From: Heliomarina baculiformis
Lineage (GTDB): Bacteria > Pseudomonadota > Alphaproteobacteria > Rhodobacterales > Rhodobacteraceae
Length of the DNA: 64,000 nt
NCBI RefSeq assembly: GCF_019966545.1
Contig: NZ_JAIMIC010000005.1
Coordinates: forward strand, 124,001-188,000
Direction: 5' to 3'
Both the position numbers and the translations under genes were made by a program. Positions 49,738-58,744 of the stretch are shown piece by piece. The notes under the pieces are model-generated. The model worked only from the letters and a program-made list of their open reading frames with translations, did no database searches and was not told the origin of the DNA. The number at the start of each line of letters is the position of its first letter. The first letter of the stretch is position 1.

Positions 49738-50166
49738 ATGGACAAAACGGACGAACGCCTGATTGCCGCGCTGAAAGAAGACGGCCGTGCGTCGATCTCG
49801 GACTTGGCCGCGTCGCTCAATCTCTCGCGCGCAACCGTGCGCACCCGGATGGAACGGTTACAAGCCAGCGGTGACATTCTCGGCTTTAGCGTCGTGTTGA
49901 AACGCGACGTGGCCAGCCAGCCGGTGCGCGGCCTCATGATGATCGGGATCGAGGGCAGGGGCACCGACCGTATCACCCGCCAGCTGATCGCCCTTCCTCA
50001 GGTGCGCGCGGTTCACTCAACCAATGGCCGCTGGGACCTGATCGTCGCGATTGGCGCCGAGACGCTCGAGGAATTCGATACGGTGCTGGCGCAGATCCGC
50101 CGGTTCGACGGCATCGCCCATTCCGAAACCAACCTGCTGCTCAACACGAAAAAGGCGGCGCGCTAG
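49738..50166 (+). CDS. Lrp/AsnC family transcriptional regulator
   Basis: A 142-residue regulator with an N-terminal helix-turn-helix (DERLIAALKEDGRASISDLAASLNLSRATVRTRMERL) and a RAM ligand-binding domain (VRAVHSTNGRWDLIV). Divergent from arginase with a 107-base AT-rich gap, it very likely senses arginine or ornithine and controls that operon. Its stop overlaps the Rieske gene stop on the other strand. Confidence 0.92.
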   Translation: MDKTDERLIAALKEDGRASISDLAASLNLSRATVRTRMERLQASGDILGFSVVLKRDVASQPVRGLMMIGIEGRGTDRITRQLIALPQVRAVHSTNGRWDLIVAIGAETLEEFDTVLAQIRRFDGIAHSETNLLLNTKKAAR

Positions 50167-51164
50167 GCGTCCAACGCTGCCGTCAGTTTCTTCTGGAAAT
50201 AGGCCACGCCCTGTTCATGACGGGGCGACAGCGGCCCGGCCCGGTACCCGCCGCTTTCATAGTTCTTCTGCGTTTCCAGACAGACCTCAAAATCCTCGCG
50301 CACCACCTGCAGATTATCGGCGATCGTCTTCTGCCGCGCCGCTTCCATCCCGGGTGAGGTATCCTCAAAGTAAAAGTTGTAAATCAATTCGGTCCGGCGA
50401 TGGTCAATCGGGTTGATACGTGACGTATTCATGCCGCCATTGAACAGCGACAGCGTCCAGTTCGGCCACATCCACATCCATTTCCCGCGATAGAACAACC
50501 CCTCACGCGGCGGCGCTGTCATCCGCACCATCTGGTCCAGCGCAACCGTTTCAAAACGGTCGAATTCAATCGCCTGATGAAAGGCCGGGTGAATGCCGGG
50601 GATATGATAGCCTTCGACAAAATTGTCCGTGTAGATCTTCCAGTTGGCGTCAAAGACCAGACGCTCTTCCTGCATCCACGTGTAGCGCTCGACCGGCTCA
50701 TCCGCGACCTCATTGATCAGCCCGCCCAGCTGCGCCTCAAGCGGGGACGATGGCGCGATGGCGACAAAGAGCAGCCCGCGCCAAATGTCGAACGACACCT
50801 TGTCCAGTTCCCAGTCGCTCTTTTCGAAATCCGGATCTTCACCCCACCAAGGCACGTTCAAAAGCGATCCGTCCTCGCCCCAGACCCATTGGTGATAGGG
50901 ACAACGTATCGTACTGCACCGCCCGGTCCCCTCCGGCAGCAGCCGTGCCCCGCGATGCCGGCAGACGTTGCGAAAGGCGCGCAGCCCGTCCTTTGCGCGC
51001 ACCACGAAAACCTTCTGTCCAGCGATCTCCACCGCGATGTAATCGCCGCGTTTTTCCAGACGCGACGCCGGTCCGATCAGCTGCCATGTAGTAGAAAAGA
51101 TCGACTTCACATCGCGGGCGTGAATATCGGCAGAGGTATAGTTGACGGGATCGAGATTGCGCAT
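50163..51164 (-). CDS. Rieske-type aromatic ring-hydroxylating oxygenase alpha subunit
   Basis: A 333-residue non-heme oxygenase. The Rieske [2Fe-2S] ligands are Cys68-x-His70 (CRH) and Cys88-x2-His91 (CPYH), with the usual 17-residue gap. The catalytic iron site is NFVEGYHIPGIHP, and an acidic ligand may lie in REDFEVCLETQ. It resembles the alpha subunits acting on quaternary amines or aromatic acids; substrate not assignable. No reductase gene is adjacent. Confidence 0.83.
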   Translation of the reverse strand: MRNLDPVNYTSADIHARDVKSIFSTTWQLIGPASRLEKRGDYIAVEIAGQKVFVVRAKDGLRAFRNVCRHRGARLLPEGTGRCSTIRCPYHQWVWGEDGSLLNVPWWGEDPDFEKSDWELDKVSFDIWRGLLFVAIAPSSPLEAQLGGLINEVADEPVERYTWMQEERLVFDANWKIYTDNFVEGYHIPGIHPAFHQAIEFDRFETVALDQMVRMTAPPREGLFYRGKWMWMWPNWTLSLFNGGMNTSRINPIDHRRTELIYNFYFEDTSPGMEAARQKTIADNLQVVREDFEVCLETQKNYESGGYRAGPLSPRHEQGVAYFQKKLTAALDA

Positions 51165-51228
51165 CGTGACGGGCCTTTAATGGTGACCGTCGAACGCTAG
51201 CCAAACCCCATGTCGCGTCAAGCGCGGC

Positions 51229-51687
51229 TTACGATTTCGCCCGTGCCGCCGCGACCCACATCAGCGCCAGTGCCAGCGAAATAAGCGCGTTCCAGCCGGC
51301 CATCGAGATATTGAAAAGCTCCCACGGAATGTCGTCGCAACGCACCAGCGGCGCGTTCATGATCTGCTCCATGAGTTGTTCGGAACTCAAGCCCCCGATG
51401 GGGCCCGAGGTGCAGGTTGTCGGACCTTCCCACCAGCCCTGTTCAACCCCGGCATGATAGAATCCAATTCCCGATGTCGTCGCTGCGGCCAGTGCGCCAA
51501 GCCAGATCAGGGCAGGAGCCGGCACAAAAAACGCCAGCACGCCGATAACCACCGCCGCCCCATGCGGCCAGCGCTGCCAGAGGCACAGCTTGCAGGGCGC
51601 GAGCCCGCCCAGATACTGCGACCCAAAGGCGCCCAGCAACAGCGCGGCGGACCCGCCGGCGGCAATCAAAACAAGAATTCTACGCAT
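51229..51687 (-). CDS. dsbB: Disulfide bond formation protein DsbB family
   Basis: A 152-residue inner-membrane protein with four hydrophobic segments that re-oxidises DsbA using quinone. Redox motif CKLC near residue 32 and a second pair CTSG / VRCDD in the periplasmic loop are present. Its ATG overlaps the yqaA stop (TGATG). Confidence 0.87.
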   Translation of the reverse strand: MRRILVLIAAGGSAALLLGAFGSQYLGGLAPCKLCLWQRWPHGAAVVIGVLAFFVPAPALIWLGALAAATTSGIGFYHAGVEQGWWEGPTTCTSGPIGGLSSEQLMEQIMNAPLVRCDDIPWELFNISMAGWNALISLALALMWVAAARAKS

Positions 51688-52265
51688 CAGAGATATTTAA
51701 CCACCACAAAACCGCCGATCAGGAAGATCATGAACAGGGTGAACATGAGGCCCAGCCGCTTTTCGATGAACTCACGCACGGGCGGTCCGAACTTCCACAA
51801 TAGCGCCGCCACGATAAAGAAGCGCAGCGCGCGGGCAAGGATCGAGGTCGCGACAAATGTACCCAGCGGCATCGAGGTCCAGCCGGACATGATGGTGATG
51901 ACCTTGTAGGGAAAAGGTGTGACCCCCGCGACCAGCACCGCCCAGAACCCGAAATCGTTAAAGCGGGTGTTGAACTCGGCCATCGCATCGGCCTTGCCCA
52001 TCGACATCAGGATCGGCTGACCGATGCTTTCAAACGCAAAGGCCCCTATCGCATAACCCAAAAGCCCGCCAAGGACCGAGGCCACAAGCGCGACAAGCGC
52101 GATCAGCCAAGCCCGCGAGGGCCGCGCCAGAATCATCGGGATCATCAGCACATCGGGCGGGATCGGAAAGAAGGAGCTTTCAATGAAAGACACCGCCGCC
52201 AGCCACCAGAGGGCATGGCGGTGGTCAGCCAGTTGCATGGTACGTTCATAAAGGCCTTGCAGCAT
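51687..52265 (-). CDS. DedA-superfamily membrane protein YqaA
   Basis: A 192-residue polytopic protein of the YqaA/SNARE-associated (VTT) family: SFFPIPPDVLMIPMILARP, VLGGLLGYAIGAFAFESIG and VLVAGVTPFPYKVITIMSGW. DedA relatives affect envelope lipid flipping and proton-motive force. Translationally coupled to dsbB. It is the last chromosomal gene before the island. Confidence 0.88.
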   Translation of the reverse strand: MLQGLYERTMQLADHRHALWWLAAVSFIESSFFPIPPDVLMIPMILARPSRAWLIALVALVASVLGGLLGYAIGAFAFESIGQPILMSMGKADAMAEFNTRFNDFGFWAVLVAGVTPFPYKVITIMSGWTSMPLGTFVATSILARALRFFIVAALLWKFGPPVREFIEKRLGLMFTLFMIFLIGGFVVVKYL

Positions 52266-52413
52266 GATCCGACAATCCCATGTGTCCGCCGCTGCGAACC
52301 TTTGTTAACCGGCTAACCATGCAGCGGAAATTCCGTCAACTGCCGACAAGCGCGATCACGACACTTTTCATACTGGACGTCGCCGAATGCCGCGGTTATG
52401 TCTGCCCGCGTAG

Positions 52414-52499
52414 GCCCAAGTGGCGGAATGGTAGACGCAGGGGATTCAAAATCCCCCGTCCTAACGGACGTGCCGGTTCGAGTCCGGCCTTGGGTACCA
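52414..52499 (+). tRNA. tRNA-Leu (anticodon CAA), integration target
   Basis: An 86-base class II tRNA with a long variable arm (CGTCCTAACGGACG), acceptor GCCCAAG/CTTGGGT, anticodon loop TTCAAAA (CAA) and encoded CCA. Its 3' part from 52444 is repeated exactly at 63529-63585. Confidence 0.95.
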
Positions 52500-52500
52500 A
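52444..52500 (+). repeat. attL: 57-bp direct repeat in tRNA-Leu 3' end
   Basis: From the anticodon-stem ATTC through the CCA and one following A; identical to 63529-63585. Two 10-base repeats GACTCACACC (52538-52547, 52551-52560) just inside are candidate integrase arm sites. Confidence 0.93.
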
Positions 52501-52577
52501 GGGCTTAGCTGAGTGTAACAATATTCAGATCTGGTGCGACTCACACCCGTGACTCACACCGTCTGTTCTTGTTCTGT

Positions 52578-53621
52578 TCATGTTCTCTGCTCCTGAGCGG
52601 CCTTTGATAGGCGCACGCGATTTGCTCTGGAACGGTAATAAGCGACCATTTCGGCTGATTGATTTGTAACCGCTTGGATCTCTGCACCTGTGCATCCAGC
52701 TTCAGCTAATTGAACGATGGCAAGCTTGCGCAAGCCGTGCAAAGTGAACTGTTGGGCTTTCTCGCCAAGTCCCTTGCGCCACGCTCTAAAGGCCTTTTCG
52801 ATCGCGTCGTAACCCAAGGGTTCGGTCAGATTCTTCGCCAATACATGCGCGCCGACGCGTGACCGATCTGCGATGAACTGGCGCAGCTCTATCGGACAAA
52901 AGACTTCGATCATCTCGCCTGCCTTCTCATCCAGCACCATCATTGTCTCACAATGAAAATGATCGAACCACATCCTAATGGCGGCGTTCGGTCTCTGTCC
53001 GGTCGCACGGATCAATTCAGCATCTGCGCGAACATTCTCAAGGGCAGTGTCGAGCTTGTTCACTAACCACTCTGGCCATGGCAAGAACTCGCGCTGTTTC
53101 CCGAACAGGTCGATTCCTGACGCCGGATTCTCTCCAAGCGGCCAGTCGCGTTTGTTCTTCGCGTAGTTCCATAACAGGCTGATGGTCTGGACATACCAAT
53201 CCGCTTTCCGGGGCGTCTCAGCCAAGCTGTCGTGAATTGCACGGACGCCCTGGCGCGTGGTCTTGCGGACATCCTTTTTCAGGTTCCTTTCCATGATCGC
53301 GTCCATCGTGCGGCGATAAGAGCGCTTGGTGCTGTCGGCCAGTCTTCCTTGAATACGCGGATCTGACCTCCAAACGATGATTAGTTCGCCCCAGCTATAC
53401 TTCGATGGCACTTGCTGACGTTCGTGGCTGCCGCTTTGACACTGCCAATAGAGTTCGTCCAACCGGGCCGGGTCACCTTTCCAGTTGAGCTTGACGGTTT
53501 TCTGACGCTGTCTGCTTCCATCCCGCCAGCTGATCCGATGATACGGCTCCCAGACGCCTTTCCGTTGGTCGTATTTCCAGACCAGACGAGGTTTAGCTAT
53601 CCGTGGTTTGGGAGGCTTCAA
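52578..53621 (-). CDS. int: Tyrosine recombinase (site-specific integrase)
   Basis: A 347-residue integrase. The N-terminal region resembles arm-binding sequence, the middle a SAM-like core-binding domain, and the C-terminal catalytic domain shows a box-I arginine in ATGQRPNAAIRM, HGLRK with His and Arg, and a tyrosine in VAYYRSRA. Expected for tRNA-targeted islands. It reads towards the tRNA and its start overlaps the AlpA-like gene by 4 bases. Confidence 0.92.
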   Translation of the reverse strand: MKPPKPRIAKPRLVWKYDQRKGVWEPYHRISWRDGSRQRQKTVKLNWKGDPARLDELYWQCQSGSHERQQVPSKYSWGELIIVWRSDPRIQGRLADSTKRSYRRTMDAIMERNLKKDVRKTTRQGVRAIHDSLAETPRKADWYVQTISLLWNYAKNKRDWPLGENPASGIDLFGKQREFLPWPEWLVNKLDTALENVRADAELIRATGQRPNAAIRMWFDHFHCETMMVLDEKAGEMIEVFCPIELRQFIADRSRVGAHVLAKNLTEPLGYDAIEKAFRAWRKGLGEKAQQFTLHGLRKLAIVQLAEAGCTGAEIQAVTNQSAEMVAYYRSRANRVRLSKAAQEQRT

Positions 53622-53824
53622 ATCTCGATGTGCTCGTTTCCGAGTGCGGCAAGACCGCTTACGATAGCCTCAAGGTCTTTCACCCGCCAGCGATCATGCT
53701 CGCCCACGCGTACAGGGGGCGGCAACGCCCCTTGCGCAACTAGGTCGCGGAACTCCCTGCTGCTCAAGTCGAGCATATGAGCCGCGCTGGTGGCGCGAAC
53801 GCATATGGGTGAGAAATGCTTCAA
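53618..53824 (-). CDS. AlpA/excisionase-like DNA-binding protein
   Basis: A 68-residue small protein, helix-turn-helix pattern SAAHMLDLSSREFRDLVAQGAL then VGEHDRWRVKDLEAIV, as in AlpA and MerR-type excisionase families. Coupled with int, it probably directs excision. Confidence 0.72.
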   Translation of the reverse strand: MKHFSPICVRATSAAHMLDLSSREFRDLVAQGALPPPVRVGEHDRWRVKDLEAIVSGLAALGNEHIEI

Positions 53825-53940
53825 TGTTTGTCCATTTCGCTTCGGAAAGTGAGAACTCTAAGTTTTCAAGTTGACGCTTAGGTCAGATGTGCTACCGATC
53901 GCCCGCCGCGAACTTAATCAACAAGCTTAGTGAGTACTGA

Positions 53941-54027
53941 ATGCTAAGATTTTCAATTCTGCTGAGCCTCATTGCAGTTCTCCTCACCATCGGTGTGCTT
54001 GTCGCAACAGATATGATCGCTGTTTAA
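53941..54027 (+). CDS. Possible 28-aa membrane peptide
   Basis: A 28-codon ORF, MLRFSILLSLIAVLLTIGV..., essentially one hydrophobic helix. No strong ribosome site (GAGTACTGA) precedes it. Small hydrophobic peptides are often missed, but chance cannot be excluded. Confidence 0.3.
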   Translation: MLRFSILLSLIAVLLTIGVLVATDMIAV

Positions 54028-54028
54028 A

Positions 54029-54550
54029 TCAGCGGTTCTGCGCTTCAGTCGCGCGGATCTCCGGCGGCAGCCACGCGTCGATCTTTGCGATCTGAGCACG
54101 GCTCAGACCAAGCGCTTCCTGCACCGATGCATCGGCAAACAGGCCTTCGAGTTCTTTCGCTTTCTGGCCTTTCTTCAACTTCGTAAAAGTCGCGCGGGGC
54201 TCGTCGTCTTGGTCCAGATCCAGCAGCAGCTCGGTTTTCTCGATCATCGCGGTTTGCAGCGCGAGCAGGGCAATGCGGTGCAGGTCCTCTTTGCCGGATT
54301 GCGTCAGATCCGGCTTGGCTGGTGCCGCGTTGTTGCCGGGACCGTGCGAGCTGGTTTCTTTCTCGGAGGTTTCCCTTTCTCGATAGGCGCCTTCGATTTT
54401 GAGGCTACCATTGTGATCGACCAGCACGAAGATCCCGCTGGTTTCGCGCTGCGCGTCAGTGAAGTTGCCGGCGCGGCGGGTTTGCAGCGCGTCTAGCTCC
54501 TCAAGCTCGGCATCTCTGATGCCATCATGGAAGTTTCGGTCCTGAAACAT
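54029..54550 (-). pseudogene. C-terminal remnant of a ParB-like partition protein
   Basis: Reading back from a first in-frame ATG at 54550 gives 173 residues: a GIFVLVDHNGSLKIEGAYRER segment, then a low-complexity link, then LHRIALLALQTAMIEKTELLLDL. This reminds me of the C-terminal half of plasmid ParB-like proteins; the N-terminal nuclease/ParB core is missing. The open frame continues upstream to 54646 but crosses the 5' end of the beta-helix pseudogene, so the break lies near 54548. Confidence 0.4.
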
Positions 54551-57500
54551 CGGCCGATTTATAGATGCCGAAGAACCGGAGAGCATCGAGATCACGCAGC
54601 AGCCGGCGGTCGGCAAGGCGGCGGTACGTCCGGACGGCACGATCACGCTCGATCTGCGTGAATACGATCCGGCGGGAGAGGTCGCCTTTCAGTATCCAAA
54701 AACCAAGGGCGGCGTCATCACACTGGTCGATGCGGCGGTGGATGTTGCAAACGCTCGCAAGAAAGGCGGCTGGGGAAGCGGTATCTTTTACCGGCCAAGA
54801 GCGGACTCTCAAAACCGCCTGATCGCTCGGCCGCGCCGCAACACCAAGCGCATTTTCATCGATGAAGAAAATGGTGACGGCTACGGCAGTATCGTGTCGA
54901 AAGAGCCGGGGGTTTCGAGCACGGGGCAAGTCCTGAATTGAATCCTGAACAATGAGTCCAGCATTCCTGTTTCGGATGGCGGTGGCGGTCAGATCTACGT
55001 CAAATATGGGGAACATAGGGACAAGCCCATAAAGCTTGATCTCGCCCTGTCTCTCTACGGGTATTATTTCAAGCCCGAAGAAAATGAGCACGCGCCACAT
55101 CTGATGTTCGCCGGCGGTCAAGACTATAACGCGGACGTTGCCAGCCCGAACTCGAAATGGATCTGGCTAAGAGCGCACAGCGCCAGTCACCCGATGCTGA
55201 TCAGCGCCTGGGGTTCAGGAAAACCGAACTTCACGAACATCCCGTTCATTGGCCGCGTTGCTCGAAACATCATCTGGCAGGACGCGACTATTGAGGAAAT
55301 CATCCCGTGGGATGCTGGCGCGTCAAACATGATCCTCGACGGTATCCGTGGGAATGGCATCGCTGACACGATCAAGCTTGAGAGCTCTCCAACGGCTCGG
55401 CAAAATCGCGATGCGCCGGCTTCATATTACCGATGGTTATGAACATGCGCCGCGCCCTGGCGGGAACAACGGTCCGAACGGATGGGACACGGACCGGAAG
55501 GATCGAACCGGGACAAGCTATTTCTCGGCTGTTGATGGCCTGCTGCTCGAAGATATCTACATGGATACTGCCGGTTATGCGGAAGGCTACCGGGCGGACT
55601 TCACCTAATTCGATCCCGACTCAGGGCTATATTTTCTCCAAACACCGACAGTCTTCAGCCACTTGATTTATGCGCAGGGCAACTACAAGAACGCGATGTT
55701 CAGGAACATGTTGCTTTCCCGCTCTTCGATGAGTGGCGCGCAATTCCGTGCGGGCGGTATTGTTCTTGGGTTGCTGGTCATCGAGGCGAATTCCGGATTT
55801 TCGATCGGGAACGGTGAGTACGTCAGGAACCCAAGCGACGACTTGGGGATGCCAAATTATCCGGGGCAAAGCAGTGGCTTCGCTCTGGGGAACGCAAATA
55901 CGTGGTCGCTGGTCTATGACGCCGTGGTTATGAAAGGCGGGTTCCACCGGCATTGGCGGGATGCGTCCTACGACACCCAAGGCAATCTCATTCCGGCCGG
56001 TCCTAACCGCGACCAGCATCTCTGCTATGGCATCAGCTTGCAGGATCTCTACGTCGGGCTGCGCCATGTCCTTGTGATCGATCACGATCCGAACCGACCC
56101 GGTCTCGTGGATCTAACCGGCCCGGAAACCATTGGGCCGTGTGTCGAGTACATCCCCGGCTATGGGTCGAACACGCGGGCGTTCAGCCAGACCACGGCTA
56201 TCTTGGATCAGGTCGACAACAACCAGCAACCGGACCCGGAGCAATACGATGTTCAGTTCTGCAATTGGGATGCGGCGACACCTGATTACCGGGTTGATGG
56301 CATTTCGCAGCTGATCAAGGACGGCACCACGCTCGAGGCTTACGAGGATCAGAAGACGGGTTCCTCTGGCAAAACGCATTACGATTTCCACAATCGCATG
56401 CGCGCCTCTGAGGCGCCGTGGGAAGAGCGCCGGGAGATCTCAGATTGGTTCCGGGGTCGCATGGGCAATAACGTCACGCGCAGAACCACACCCAAAACCA
56501 TGCAGTTCAAGCCGAACGCCTGGCAATACACGCCGGGCTTCATGTCGTGCATCGAGCTCGATTGGTCGGCTGACGGCCTAGAGGGCCTCCCCGGTGACGT
56601 CGAGGGCGACAGCGTCGACACCTACGGCGCGCCCTACATGAACTGGAACCTCGATCCGAAGTTTGACTTTGAGGGCCTGACGCTTCGGCGGATCCTGATG
56701 GAGGTCACGCAGGGCGCACTTATTGCGTCCGATCCGGTGACGGTCATTGGCGATAGCCGGGTCAATCCTTCTATGGGCACCATCTTTGGGATTGGTGGCT
56801 ATAGCGGATCGGACAAGCTCGCCGTTGATTGCTATGACGGCATGTTCATGAACACCGGCGACGTTCAGGGGAATGTCGATATCACGGCGCGGGCAAATAG
56901 CGATGTTGCCCTGGTCATGGATGACGGTGATTTCACCCTGTCGAGCGGGAACAGTCTGACCATCTATGGGATGTCGAATGTTGGTTTCGATGGGGTCAGC
57001 GCGACGACGCGGACGCTCACAATCCAACCGGGATCGACCGTTTCATTCAAGCCGACGCTTCGGATCTGGTGTCAGGAAAACGGGCCCAGTTATTTCTTGC
57101 CAAAGCCGGGCCATGAAATGACCGGCAGCGGCGGGACGATCGGAACTGTTCGCGAATTCCAGCCACGGATCGAAGATGATTTCATGGCTATCCTTGATGA
57201 TATTCAATATGTCCCGGCGAATGCTGAAAACGTGTCGGGGGTCGTGATCCGAGGTCTCGACGATGATCAGGGCGAAAAGACTGATTACGCGCGCCTGGAC
57301 TATGGCGAGCACGCGCCTGAAGTCTGGTTCGATGGTTCTGTTTCCGAAGTCGTCACCGGCATCAAAGGTTTTGACGACTTCAAAACAGATAAAGTCATCG
57401 AGCCTGATTTGCCTAGCGCGGTCGTGATCAACGGCGGCACGCTGCATCTGGACATCACCGGAGTTGCAAACGGCACCTACGTCAAAATGAATGTTGATAG

Positions 57501-57633
57501 TATCTCAGGCGCATTTGACGCTGTGACTGCGGCGGGAAACAGCGCCAAGGATATCACGGTTTCGATCACCGCAACGACGTTGACCGTGCAGATCGCTGAC
57601 GGCGATGGCACCGTTTCTGGCGGGACATCGTAG
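54546..57633 (+). pseudogene. Decayed beta-helix / tail-spike-like protein gene
   Basis: One long coding trace is broken three ways: it is open from 54546 without a good start, has an in-frame TGA at 54939-54941, shifts frame near 55375-55400 and has an in-frame TAA at 55606-55608. The last 656 codons (55663-57633) are open. Sequence features include ITQQPAVGKAAVRPDGTITL near the start, repetitive short strands later (NVDITARANSDVALVMDDGD) and an Asp/Gly-rich C-terminus, suggesting a right-handed parallel beta-helix, as in phage tail spikes or secreted lyases. Clearly non-functional as read. Confidence 0.6.
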
Positions 57634-57837
57634 GTGGCGCTGAAAATAGAAGCACGCTTCAAAAATGAACGCGCCGGTGACTTTGCAATTGGAGTGTTTC
57701 AAAGCACCGATATTGACTGTTTAGGCAATCCAGCCGGCGATTATATACAAGATGATGATCGCCCCAGCTATTGTGGCGATTACCAGCCAAGGGTTCGTGG
57801 GTTTCAGTGGTGCATGTGCTGGCATGCCACTTCCTGA
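57634..57837 (+). pseudogene. Possible 5' fragment of a lost gene
   Basis: A GTG immediately after the stop of the beta-helix trace opens a frame beginning VALKIEARFKNERAGDFAIGVFQ, plausibly the start of the next phage-module gene cut off by a junction near 57710. It has no homologous pattern beyond this. Confidence 0.2.
57721..57825 (-). CDS. Small 34-aa membrane protein
   Basis: A 34-codon ORF, MPAHAPLKPTNPWLVIATIA..., with one membrane segment in the C-terminal half. AGGAAG lies five bases upstream of the ATG, a strong ribosome site. No family recognised. Confidence 0.5.
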   Translation of the reverse strand: MPAHAPLKPTNPWLVIATIAGAIIILYIIAGWIA

Positions 57838-57908
57838 AAAAAAGCACTTTACTTGATCTGGTATCTATAGCCGGCTCGACGGGCACGAATTTGTTAGAAG
57901 GTAAAATT

Positions 57909-58527
57909 ATGGAATTTCACGTCTGGCTCGCGTTCGCGTCCGCTTCAATCGCTCTGCTGTTGATACCGGGGCCGACCGTGCTTTTGATTTTGAGCTATGC
58001 CATTAGCCAAGGCCGTCGGGTTGCACTGGCGACGGTTGCGGGCGTCGCGCTAGGCGATCTGGTTGCCATGTCAGCGTCTTTGGCAGGACTAGGCGCGCTG
58101 GTTCTGGCTTCTTCCAAGCTGTTTATTCTTTTGAAGTGGATCGGGGCCATCTATCTCGTGTATCTCGGGATTAAGTTGTTTCGGAGCGCCCCAGATGCTT
58201 CCTTGGAGATGCTGGACGATGCGCCCGCCACGTCCCCCCGCAAGGTCTGTGCTCATACTGCTGCGGTCACGGCCCTCATCCATTGTTTTCTTCATCGCTT
58301 TCGTCCCGCAGTTCATCAATCCGAACACAGCTTTGGCACCGCAGTTCGGGCTGCTTGTTGCTACCTTCGTTGGCTTCGCAGCGATCAATGCACTTGCCTA
58401 TGCCCTGCTCGCTGACAAGCTGCGCCAGAAAATCGTTCGTCCGTCCGTGCTTCCATTTTTGACTAGGCTGGGAGGCGGTGCACTTGTGGCAATGGGGGTC
58501 GCAACCTCTACGATCCGCCGTTCTTGA
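57909..58527 (+). pseudogene. LysE family exporter, frameshifted
   Basis: Codons 1-120 give LLIPGPTVLLILSYAISQGRR and further LysE-like helices; the frame then breaks near 58270-58280 and the next frame carries SSIVFFIAFVPQFINP and two further helices to 58527. A one- or two-base indel in the 'NPKSIVFF'-type block explains it. LysE exporters pump out amino acids. Not functional unless the base call is wrong. Confidence 0.75.
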
Positions 58528-58744
58528 TCGCAACGCTTCGGTGGCTTTGTCTGCACACCCGACCTTCGCGCTATGCGCGGTGAAGGTAAGGTTCGAGCCC
58601 AATTCGATTAATGCTGCAATACATTTAGATGAAAGCTTTTCGCGTGCCGCTGGGGAATCGAAGATACACGTGCGGTTCGACGTCAGATTTTAGTCGGATA
58701 CGGTTTCGAGAGGAATATCGGATGTCGGTTCCGGCCGGTGCCTT

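Noticed and set aside
52565..52579. GTTC-N7-GTTC SOS-like box at the end of int
   Set aside because: Part of a run of GTTC words overlapping the int stop rather than a promoter; listed only as a possible arm-site observation.
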